This document shows positions 11,606 to 20,383 of a stretch of DNA of 64,000 nucleotides, in pieces (the stretch's first letter is position 1; each line of letters opens with the position of its first letter). Under the pieces are notes generated by a model. It did no database searches and was not told where the DNA came from. It worked only from the letters and a program-made list of their open reading frames with translations. Both the position numbers and the translations under genes were made by a program. This DNA comes from Puccinellia tenuiflora (lineage: Eukaryota; Streptophyta; Magnoliopsida; Poales; Poaceae). The stretch spans positions 694,323 through 758,322 of the forward strand of contig QRDG01000398.1 of the NCBI GenBank assembly GCA_012064385.1, given 5' to 3'.

Positions 11606-11698
11606 GAGTTTGAGAAATTGGACATGCACCATGTCCTGTTTGACTGCTGCAAGCAATTGAAGCATCTAAGCCTTTGTTGTTGTGATACTGACTTACTC
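11606..11698 (+). pseudogene. leucine-rich-repeat gene fragment (F-box/LRR-like)
   Basis: One short frame reads EFEKLDMHHVLFDCC then KQLKHLSLCCCD, matching the LRR pattern (CxxLxxLxLxxCD) seen in plant F-box/LRR proteins. It runs into non-coding sequence on both sides. The flanking CT-rich block might be its former leader. It is too short to assign to a specific gene. Confidence 0.4.
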
Positions 11699-12021
11699 TA
11701 TCTTTAAAATCGTGTATTTCGATCATGTGCTAAATATGATTTTGTTGAAACCCCTACACATAATTGTACTAGTATTTAAAAAAATCTATATTTGGTTAGT
11801 TCTCCCTCCTTGCCAAAATCTTGTGCGCATAAGTTTTGTCACGCATTATAAGGGAAGGTTTTAGGAGCTGATTTTGGACAATTATACCCCTTGTTTGCTC
11901 AGGCTGGAGAATTTAATCCCCTCCAAATCTCAGCCAATGGAACTGGCCGCTCGCGCTCCACCTGGAGAATTGTTTGCTCTCTCCTTTTCTTTCGCCCGCA
12001 CAGATGAAGGAGAGCCACCCA
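11699..12021. other. spacer before the tandem duplication, nothing recognised
   Basis: No gene or repeat is evident. The spacer ends at the left breakpoint of the 4-kb tandem duplication (gccttgggttgg at 12022). Confidence 0.5.
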
Positions 12022-12225
12022 GCCTTGGGTTGGCTAAAATGCTTTTGCATGGCCCGCATGAGAGGTTCCGTTGCAAGCATTGGCTTATGTTGACAGAAAT
12101 ACACGCGCATAAGCTAGGAAAGTGTTTTTGCCAACGTATGCCACCGACCCTCCAGGTTGACCATCCATTATCATGTATGGACCACAACAGATACAAATGT
12201 CGGTTTATCTCTCTCTAGCTATGGA

Positions 12226-12233
12226 TATATATA
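12226..12233 (+). promoter_or_regulatory. TATA box of PMEI pseudogene 1
   Basis: TATATATA lies about 100 nt before the ATG at 12333. The promoter region was duplicated together with the gene. Confidence 0.55.
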
Positions 12234-12332
12234 GATGTGCCTCATGGCTCCATCCACACAATGCATACTTAGATCTTACAGGTTTGGGTCGAAGAAAGAA
12301 AGCATCAAGCCAACTAAACTGATTGATCGGCG

Positions 12333-12931
12333 ATGACCATGGCGTCCACGGCTCGACGCATCCTCCTCCTCTTCCTCGTCTCCGTCTCCCTTGCCACCGC
12401 CGTCGACCTCAAGGAGTCGTGTAGCACGACGCGTTACCCAGAGCTGTGTGTGTCAGTCCTGTCCACCAACCCGGTGAGCAAGACGGCTGACGCGCGCGGG
12501 CTGGCCCTGATCACCATCCGCACTGCCGCCAAGATGGGCGCCGATGCAAACGCCGCCGTGGAAGACGAGATACGTGCCAACATCGATTACAAAACAAGGT
12601 ATGCGTTCGGAACGGGTGAGTAAAAGGACACCCAAGCCAATCGCGAGTACAAATGCTTCCATGATTGCATAGATCGTATCCAGCTGGCACGTGAGAAGCT
12701 CTACGACACCGACGATGACACCACCTTCAAAACTGCACGCTACTATTTCCAGGGTGATCCTGGGACTGGAACTGTGACCGTTGCCACATCGCTGGCACAC
12801 CCAATCTGCCTACCATCATCTCCAGGGAGATTGATTTTGACAAGTTCATGAAAGTCACCTCGAAGCTCGTCATGCAGGCTCCCGGTGGCATAATCCCACT
12901 GCCGCTGCCGGACGCATTCTTAACAAACTAA
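12333..12931 (+). pseudogene. pectin methylesterase/invertase inhibitor pseudogene (unit 1)
   Basis: This resembles a secreted plant PMEI-domain protein, a family that binds and blocks cell-wall pectin methylesterase or invertase. A signal peptide is visible (RR followed by ILLLFLVSVSLATA, cut probably before VDLKES). It leads to the first conserved cysteine pair in CSTTRYPELC, and later KCFHDC supplies further cysteines. An in-frame TAA at 12621-12623 follows 96 codons, and the family-like sequence continues in the same frame. A later shift puts REIDFDKFMKVTSKLV, the expected C-terminal helix, in another frame ending at 12929-12931. Unit 2 has the same lesions, so they precede the duplication. 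The stop overlaps GGTGAGTAA, a good splice-donor match, so an intron reading cannot be fully excluded. Confidence 0.75.
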
Positions 12932-13566
12932 GGTTCCGCTAGTGCTTCCACACCCGATCTGCCCGTGTCCCTTCATTCTATTTCTACAAAGTACGTAGTA
13001 GTAATAATGTTGTTTTACCGTATATCTAGCATGCCATTCGGCCCCGGTGGCAATTTATTTGTTTTCTCAAAAAGGCATGAGCATGCATGTAACGAGTTCT
13101 CTACAGTAAATTAAGGGAACGACTAATTAATACTACTACTATATAGCATCGTTCTTGTTTTTGTTGAAGCACCCACTTTGTTAAAGTTTTGGATATAAAT
13201 TTGTTTACGTAGAATACATCAATACTGTTAGAACTTGGAATGATGGAGTGAAATCTACGTTCTCATTGGTGTCTGTAGGGACCCTCAATTCTGTTCAGCG
13301 GCACCCTGGACGTAATAAACACATGCTGCACTAAATATTGGTTGTAAACGATGGTTAGATGACGGTTTGGTTGAAAAAATCGGTTTATTTCTCAACACTC
13401 CATCTTATACAAAGCTATTTATCGCATGACTTGTATTTTTTGTATAATCTAAGAACTAGCAGGGTCACACGCAATTGCGAAAAATAAGATTTCATATTGG
13501 AAAAGCGATTACTAGTCAAATCAAAATACAAATAGTGGGAAAATCATTATTTTTTACGACTACTAG
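12932..13566. other. 3' flank of PMEI pseudogene 1
   Basis: Non-coding, AT-rich flank. It ends at ACTAG (13562-13566), probably the left TSD of the LTR element that begins at 13567. No other feature is visible. Confidence 0.5.
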
Positions 13567-14007
13567 TGTCGTGGGGTCATTCTTCGACTACCCCACGGTG
13601 GAGATACCTGGTGCACGCCAAGACTAGGCCCACCTGATGGCCCGATGAAGCCCAGCAAGCTACAACTTGAAGTACAAGACAAGAACCTCATGTAAACCCT
13701 ACCTGGCTCCCTTTATAAAGCCAGGCAGGGGCACCCCATAGGGGGGATCCCCACGGGACACACAGATAGGCATAGCCCTAGCGAGACCACGTCTCATACC
13801 ATCGCCCTTGCGGCCACCATGTAACTTCACATCATCATCTATACAGATCAGACAAGCAGGATGTAGGTCATTACCTCACCATGAGGGGCCGAACCTGGGT
13901 AAAACGCCTCGCTTGTCAGCCGACGGAACTACCAGCGCGCCATCTCTCTCCCCCTCAATCAACCCGGGGTACTCGACCCAGGGATTTGCCGAGTCCTAAC
14001 CTCGTCA
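13567..14007 (+). repeat. LTR (441 bp), unit 1
   Basis: Starts TGTCGTGGGG and ends CCTCGTCA (TG...CA). A ctttataaag TATA-like motif lies at about 13711-13720. It is immediately followed by att and a primer site, which identifies it as a 5' LTR. Confidence 0.75.
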
Positions 14008-14009
14008 AT

Positions 14010-14025
14010 TGGCGCCGTCTGTGGG
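14010..14025 (+). promoter_or_regulatory. primer-binding site (unit 1)
   Basis: TGGCGCCGTCTGTGGG, 2 nt after the LTR end, is the primer-site form common in plant Gypsy elements. It sets plus-strand orientation. Confidence 0.75.
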
Positions 14026-14990
14026 AAGAACGCGCGCTGGATTCAACGTTTCGGCGGCTCCAAACTCCATCGACAACAGCGACCAGATCGCGTCTACTTC
14101 GACACGTACGTCATCATCGACAACTGCAGCAGCGTCCCGTGTGCCGCCTCATCGATCCAATCTTCATCGACAGCGACAGCTAGATCCAATCTGTCTAACT
14201 CATCTACTCCGACGTCGGATTCAACATCCAGCATGCCCTCGCGTATGCCGATCCAATCTACAAGATCGCACGTCGGCTCATCTGCGGTGCGAAGGCTCAA
14301 CATCACCACTGCCCTCGCCCGTGCGGCTGATGGAATCGACAAAAATCCGATCTCATGGATGTCGGCGGCGACGCAACGCGTCAACAAGCCGGTGAAACCT
14401 CATCCGTGCAGCCGATCTAATCTGCATACACGTTGAAGGCCGTACACGGCTGATCTACGTCGGTTTTGACGAAGACGTGTGTGGCAGCTGGCCGCTACCC
14501 GCAGTCCCGAGGCGGATTTCAACCTGCTGCCGCACATGGATCGCGGTCTGCATCGTTGGGAAGCACTCCACCAGTTGCATGAAGAACTTTAAGCCACTAG
14601 CTGGATTGATTCCAAGAGAGCTCCTGTGCAAAACATCAAGTACTGCTGCAATACGTGATTCAATCACACTTCGATTTCAAGCCGGCCGGCCAGCTAGCTG
14701 CGTACATACAGTTCAACGCAGCTAGTTACGCGGCTACACTTTGGGCAAAGAAAAAAAAATTCCACACGGAGGGCGCTTGGATCGATCAAGCACGATTCCA
14801 GACGCAGCAGGCAAACTGATCGGTGGTCCTTGGCGCCGTCGACGTAGGCCGGCAGCGTGTAGCCCAGCAGCGCATAGCAGCTATAATCTTGGCGCATCTG
14901 GGTGACTTGAACTTTCGCTCCAACCCTACGGCCATCATCGACTCCGTCCGATCACGGACAACCGCCACCGATATCGACAAGTCGCGGACA
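14026..14990. other. non-coding interior of the small Gypsy element (unit 1)
   Basis: Open frames occur on both strands but none shows gag, protease, RT or integrase motifs. It is probably leader or filler sequence of a non-autonomous element. Confidence 0.5.
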
Positions 14991-14994
14991 ACTT

Positions 14995-15290
14995 CGGCCT
15001 CGCCTTCGTCGACTCCGCCTCCAACACTCGGGGGCTGGCGACTCCGCCTCCAACACTTGGGGGCTGGCGGCCACGCCTTCGTCGACTCCGCCTTCGTCGA
15101 CTCCGCCTTCGTCGACTCCGCCTCCAACACTCGGGGGCTGGCGACTCCGTCTTCGTCGACTCCGCCTCCGATACTCGGGGGCTGGCGGCCACGCCTTCGT
15201 CGACTCTGCCTTCGTCGACTCCGCCTCCGACACCCGGGGGCTGGCGACTCCGCTTCGTCGACTCCGCCTCCGACACTCGGGGGCTGGCAC
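14995..15290 (+). repeat. cctccaacactcgggggctggc repeats (unit 1)
   Basis: Irregular tandem repeats built from 'actcgggggctggc' and 'ttcgtcgactccgcc' blocks. The cgggggct core resembles the polypurine-tract region of some Gypsy elements. Open frames across it are by-products of the repeat. Confidence 0.75.
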
Positions 15291-15313
15291 TTCACCTTCA
15301 CCACCTCAGCGCG

Positions 15314-15610
15314 TTGACTCCGGTCAGCCGCGTCGACTACTTCCGCCGCGTCGACTCCGGTCCGCCGCGTCGACTACTTCCGCCGCGTCGACTCCGTCCG
15401 CCGCGTCGACTACCTCGCGCGTCGGCTACTCCGGTCCGCCACGTCGACTACTTCCACCGCGTCGACTCCGGTCCGCCGCATCGACTACTTCCGCCGCGTC
15501 GACTCCGGTCCGCCGCGTCGACTACTTCCGCCGCGTCGACTCCGGTCCGCCGCGTCGACTACTTCCGCCGCATCGACTACTTCCGCGCATCGACTCCGGT
15601 CCGCCGCGAC
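15314..15610 (+). repeat. GTCGAC array, about 18/36-bp units (unit 1)
   Basis: Alternating gcgtcgactacttccgcc and gcgtcgactccggtccgc blocks place a GTCGAC palindrome about every 18 bp for about 300 bp. The unit 2 array is about twice as long. Confidence 0.85.
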
Positions 15611-15611
15611 A

Positions 15612-15970
15612 ACACAATTGCCTTGGCTGCACCCGATGCTCTCCCGGGTGTTGCGCCGCACAGGCCACAACAAAATTGCCTTGACCGCATCCGATGCTCT
15701 CCCGGGTGCTGCGCCACACAGGCCACAGTATACTCACCTTGGCTGCATCCGATGCTCTCCCGGGTGCTGCGCCACACAGGCCACAACATACTCGCCTTGA
15801 CCACACCCGATGTTCTCCCGGGTGCTGCGCCACACAGGCCACATCGTACTCGCCTTGGCCGCATCCGATGCTCTCCCGGTTGTTGCGCCGCACAGGCCAC
15901 AACAAACTTGCCTTGGCCGTACCCGATGATCTCCCGGGTGCTGCGCCGCACAGGCCATAACAAATTCGTC
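15612..15970 (+). repeat. about 60-bp tandem repeats, six units (unit 1)
   Basis: Units contain gatgctctcccgggtgctgc then gccacacaggccacaaca. They recur roughly every 57-60 bp from 15612 to 15970. The repeats are head-to-tail with no unique spacers. Confidence 0.85.
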
Positions 15971-16238
15971 TTGGCAATTCACAGTCATCGACAAAACAAA
16001 TCATTCAGTAGGCCAACAGGCTGAATGGGCATGCGCCTTGGGTTGGCTAAAATGCTTTTGCATGGCCCGCATGAGAGGTTCCGTTGCAAGCATTGGCTTA
16101 TGTTGACAGAAATACACGCGCATAAGCTAGGAAAGTGTTTTTGCCAACGTATGCCACCGACCCTCCAGGTTGACCATCCATTATCATGTATGGACCACAA
16201 CAGATACAAATGTCGGTTTATCTCTCTCTAGCTATGGA

Positions 16239-16246
16239 TATATATA
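16239..16246 (+). promoter_or_regulatory. TATA box of PMEI pseudogene 2
   Basis: TATATATA, identical in sequence and spacing to the motif at 12226. Confidence 0.5.
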
Positions 16247-16345
16247 GATGTGCCTCATGGCTCCATCCACACAATGCATACTTAGATCTTACAGGTTTGG
16301 GTCGAAGAAAGAAAGCATCAAGCCAACTAAACTGATTGATCGGCG

Positions 16346-16944
16346 ATGACCATGGCGTCCACGGCTCGACGCATCCTCCTCCTCTTCCTCGTCTCCGTCT
16401 CCCTTGCCACCGCCGTCGACCTCAAGGAGTCGTGTAGCACGACGCGTTACCCAGAGCTGTGTGTGTCAGTCCTGTCCACCAACCCGGTGAGCAAGACGGC
16501 TGACGCGCGCGGGCTGGCCCTGATCACCATCCGCACTGCCGCCAAGATGGGCGCCGATGCAAACGCCGCCGTGGAAGACGAGATACGTGCCAACATCGAT
16601 TACAAAACAAGGTATGCGTTCGGAACGGGTGAGTAAAAGGACACCCAAGCCAATCGCGAGTACAAATGCTTCCATGATTGCATAGATCGTATCCAGCTGG
16701 CACGTGAGAAGCTCTACGACACCGACGATGACACCACCTTCAAAACTGCACGCTACTATTTCCAGGGTGATCCTGGGACTGGAACTGTGACCGTTGCCAC
16801 ATCGCTGGCACACCCAATCTGCCTACCATCATCTCCAGGGAGATTGATTTTGACAAGTTCATGAAAGTCACCTCGAAGCTCGTCATGCAGGCTCCCGGTG
16901 GCATAATCCCACTGCCGCTGCCGGACGCATTCTTAACAAACTAA
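16346..16944 (+). pseudogene. pectin methylesterase/invertase inhibitor pseudogene (unit 2)
   Basis: No base difference from 12333-12931 was seen. It has the same signal peptide, the same CSTTRYPELC cysteine pair, the same in-frame TAA (16634-16636) and the same later frame change. Shared lesions show that a pseudogene was duplicated, not a working gene. Confidence 0.75.
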
Positions 16945-17579
16945 GGTTCCGCTAGTGCTTCCACACCCGATCTGCCCGTGTCCCTTCATTCTATTTCTAC
17001 AAAGTACGTAGTAGTAATAATGTTGTTTTACCGTATATCTAGCGTGCCATTCGGCCCCGGTGGCAATTTATTTGTTTTCCCAAAAAGGCATGAGCATGCA
17101 TGTAACGAGTTCTCTACAGTAAATTAAGGGAACGACTAATTAATACTACTACTATATAGCATCGTTCTTGTTTTTGTTGAAGCACCCACTTTGTTAAAGT
17201 TTTGGATATAAATTTGTTTACGTAGAATACATCAATACTGTTAGAACTTGGAATGATGGAGTGAAATCTACGTTCTCATTGGCGTCTGTAGGGACCCTCA
17301 ATTCTGTTCAGCGGCACTCTGGACGTAATAAACACATGCTGCACTAAATATTGGTTGTAAACGATGGTTAGATGACGGTTTGGTTGAAAAAATCGGTTTA
17401 TTTCTCAACACTCCGCCTTATACAAAGCTATTTATCGCATGACTTGTATTTTTTGTATAATCTAAGAACTAGCAGGGTCACACGCAATTGCGAAAAATAA
17501 GATTTCATATTGGAAAAGCGATTACTAGTCAAATCAAAATACAAATAGTGGGAAAATCATTATTTTTTACGACTACTAG
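16945..17579. other. 3' flank of PMEI pseudogene 2
   Basis: Matches 12932-13566 with a handful of substitutions. No gene is visible. Confidence 0.5.
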
Positions 17580-18020
17580 TGTCGTGGGGTCATTCTTCGA
17601 CTACCCCACGGTGGAGATACCTGGTGCACGCCAAGACTAGGCCCACCTGATGGCCCGATGAAGCCCAGCAAGCTACAACTTGAAGTACAAGACAAGAACC
17701 TCATGTAAACCCTACCTGGCTCCCTTTATAAAGCCAGGCAGGGGCACCCCATAGGGGGAATCCCCACGGGACACACAGATAGGCATAGCCCTAGCGAGAC
17801 CACGTCTCATACCATCGCCCTTGCGGCCACCATGTAACTTCACATCATCATCTATACAGATCAGACAAGCAGGATGTAGGTCATTACCTCACCATGAGGG
17901 GCCGAACCTGGGTAAAACGCCTCGCTTGTCAGCCGACGGAACTACCAGCGTGCCATCTCTCTCCCCCTCAATCAACCCGGGGTACTCGACCCAGGGATTT
18001 GCCGAGTCCTAACCTCGTCA
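17580..18020 (+). repeat. LTR (441 bp), unit 2
   Basis: Same TG...CA boundaries as the unit 1 LTR, with a few substitutions. It is a duplicate made by the tandem duplication, not the 3' LTR of the same insertion, because a primer site follows it. Confidence 0.75.
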
Positions 18021-19005
18021 ATTGGCGCCGTCTGTGGGAAGAACGCGCGTGGATTCAACGTTTCGGCGGCTCCAAACTCCATCGACAACAGCGACCAGAT
18101 CGCGTCTACTTCGACACGTACGTCATCATCGACAACTGCAGCAGCGTCCCGTGTGCCGCCTCATCGATCCAATCTTCATCGACAGCGACAGCTAGATCCA
18201 ATCTGTCTAACTCATCTACTCCGACGTCGGATTCAACATCCAGCATGCCCTCGCGTATGCCGATCCAATCTACAAGATCGCACGTCGGCTCATCTGCGGT
18301 GCGAAGGCTCAACATCACCACTGCCCTCGCCCGTGCGGCTGATGGAATCGACAAAAATCCGATCTCATGGATGTCGGCGGCGACGCAACGCGTCAACAAG
18401 CCGGTGAAACCTCATCCGTGCAGCCGATCTAATCTGCATACACGTTGAAGGCCGTACACGGCTGATCTACGTCGGTTTTGACGAAGACGCGTGTGGCAGC
18501 CGGCCGCTACCCGCAGTCCCGAGGCGGATTTCAACCTGCTGCCGCACATGGATCGCGGTCTGCATCGTTGGGAAGCACTCCACCAGTTGCATGAAGAACT
18601 TTAAGCCACTAGCTGGATTGATTCCAAGAGAGCTCCTGTGCAAAACATCAAGTACTGCTGCAATACGTGATTCAATCACACTTCGATTTCAAGCCGGCCA
18701 GCCAGCTAGCTGCGTACATACAGTTCAACGCAGCTAGTTACGCGGCTACACTTTGGGCAAAGAAAAAAAAATTCCACACGGAGGGCGCTTGGATCGATCA
18801 AGCACGATTCCAGACGCAGCAGGCAAACTGATCGGTGGTCCTTGGCGCCGTCGACGTAGGCCGGCAGCGTGTAGCCCAGCAGCGCATAGCAGCTATAATC
18901 TTGGCGCATCTGGGTGACTTGAACTTTCGCTCCAACCCTACGGCCATCATCGACTCCGTCCGATCACGGACAACCGCCACCGATATCGACCCGTCGCGGA
19001 CAACT
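18021..19005. other. non-coding interior of the small Gypsy element (unit 2)
   Basis: Primer site TGGCGCCGTCTGTGGG at 18023-18038, then sequence without recognisable coding motifs, equivalent to 14010-14990. Confidence 0.5.
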
Positions 19006-19007
19006 TT

Positions 19008-19305
19008 GGCCTCGCCTTCGTCGACTCCGCCTCCAACACTCGGGGGCTGGCGACTCCGCCTCCAACACTTGGGGGCTGGCGGCCACGCCTTCGTCGACTC
19101 CGCCTTCGTCGACTCCGCCTTCGTCGACTCCGCCTCCAACACTCGGGGGCTGGCGACTCCGTCTTCGTCGACTCCGCCTCCGATACTCGGGGGCTGGCGG
19201 CCACGCCTTCGTCGACTCTGCCTTCGTCGACTCCGCCTCCGACACCCGGGGGCTGGCGACTCCGCCTTCGTCGACTCCGCCTCCGACACTCGGGGGCTGG
19301 CACTT
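19008..19305 (+). repeat. cctccaacactcgggggctggc repeats (unit 2)
   Basis: Equivalent to 14995-15290, with one inserted base restoring a longer open frame on the plus strand. Confidence 0.75.
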
Positions 19306-19320
19306 CACCTTCACCACCTC

Positions 19321-19912
19321 AGCGCGTTGACTCCGGTCAGCCGCGTCGACTACTTCCGCCGCGTCGACTCCGGTCCGCCGCGTCGACTACTTCCGCCGCG
19401 TCGACTCCGGTCCGCCGCGTCGACTAAATCCGCGCGTCGACTCCGGACCGCCGCGTCGACTACCTCCGCGCGTCGACTCCGGTCCGCCGCGTCGACTACC
19501 TCCGCGCATCGACTCCGGTCCGCCGCGTCGACTACCTCCGCGCGTCGACTCCGGTCCGCCGCGTCGACTCCGGTCCGCCACGTCGACTACTTCCGCCGCG
19601 TCGACTCCGGTCAGCCGCGTCGACTACTTCCGCCGCGTCGACTACGTCCGCGCGTCGACTCCGGACCACCCGCGTCGACTACCTCCGCGCGTCGACTCTG
19701 GTCCGCCGTGTCGACTACCTCCGCGCGTCGACTCCGGTCCGCCACGTCGACTACTTCCACCGCGTCGACTCCGGTCCGCCGCGTCGACTACTTCCGCCGC
19801 GTCGACTCCGGTCCGCCGCGTCGACTACTTCCGCCGCGTCGACTCCGGTCCGCCGCGTCGACTACTTCCGCCGCATCGACTACTTCCGCGCGTCGACTCC
19901 GGTCCGCCGCGA
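19321..19912 (+). repeat. expanded GTCGAC array (unit 2)
   Basis: About 590 bp of GTCGAC-centred blocks, against about 300 bp in unit 1, with extra variants such as tacctccgcgcgtcgac. The difference shows array expansion or contraction after the 4-kb duplication. Confidence 0.85.
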
Positions 19913-19914
19913 CA

Positions 19915-20275
19915 ACACAATTGCCTTGGCTGCACCCGATGCTCTCTCGGGTGTTGCGCCGCACAGGCCACAACAAAATTGCCTTGACCGCATCCGATGC
20001 TCTCCCGGGTGCTGCGCCACACAGGCCACAGTATACTCACCTTGGCTGCATCCGATGCTCTCCCGGTGCTGCGCCACACAGGCCACAACATACTCGCCTT
20101 GACCACACCCGATGTTCTCCCGGGTGCTGCGCCACACAGGCCACATCGTACTCGCCTTGGCCGCATCCGATGCTCTCCCGGTTGTTGCGCCGCACAGGCC
20201 ACAACAAACTTGCCTTGGCCGTACTCGATGATCTCCCGGGTGCTGCGCCGCACAGGCCATAACAAATTCGTCTTG
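19915..20275 (+). repeat. about 60-bp tandem repeats, six units (unit 2)
   Basis: Equivalent to 15612-15970, with a single-base loss near 20065 (tctcccggtgctg). Confidence 0.85.
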
Positions 20276-20383
20276 GCAATTCACAGTCATCGACAAAACA
20301 AATCATTCAGTAGGCCAACAGGCTGAATGGGCATTCGCCACCAGGCTGAATAAAAATACACAGTAAGCCACCAGGCTGAATAA

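Larger units (their letters stand above)
12022..16034 (+). repeat. tandem duplication unit 1 (4.0 kb)
   Basis: The unit contains the promoter and body of a PMEI pseudogene, the 5' LTR and interior of a small Gypsy element, and three kinds of tandem repeat. It is followed directly by unit 2 (offset 4013 bp at the left edge). The junction gggcatgc/gccttggg at 16034/16035 shows about 3 bp of microhomology (gcc). Roughly 20 differences in the first 3.3 kb put divergence near 0.5%, so the event is recent. Confidence 0.92.
13567..16034 (+). mobile_element. small non-autonomous Gypsy-like element, 5' part (unit 1)
   Basis: A plus-strand LTR (13567-14007) is followed by a primer site (14010-14025) and about 2 kb of interior without gag or pol motifs. 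The interior is largely three tandem repeat families. No 3' LTR precedes the duplication junction, so the element was truncated before or by the duplication. The same piece occurs in unit 2. Confidence 0.7.
16035..20336 (+). repeat. tandem duplication unit 2 (4.3 kb)
   Basis: Direct repeat of 12022-16034. It is longer mainly because the GTCGAC array expanded by about 290 bp. It ends at gggcattcgcc, where sequence continues into the CACTA-derived region. Confidence 0.92.
17580..20336 (+). mobile_element. small non-autonomous Gypsy-like element, 5' part (unit 2)
   Basis: Copy of 13567-16034: LTR 17580-18020, primer site at 18023, then interior without coding motifs. One base is deleted near 18050 relative to unit 1. 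There is no 3' LTR. Confidence 0.7.

Noticed and set aside
13558..13568. ctactagtg resembling a right-hand CACTA terminus
   Set aside because: The next bases begin a TG...CA LTR with a primer site after it, so ACTAG is better read as the TSD. The inner sequence does not match the inverted repeat at 755.
14786..15304. Overlapping Arg/Ser-rich frames on the minus strand
   Set aside because: Antisense translation of the cgggggctggc and GTCGAC repeats; no independent support.
15612..15970. Regularly spaced repeats that could be mistaken for a CRISPR array
   Set aside because: The repeats are head-to-tail with no unique spacers, in a plant genome.
18835..20262. 475-codon open frame on the plus strand
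   Set aside because: It runs through three tandem repeat arrays of a Gypsy interior, is low-complexity, and its unit 1 equivalent is closed by a one-base change. Not a gene.
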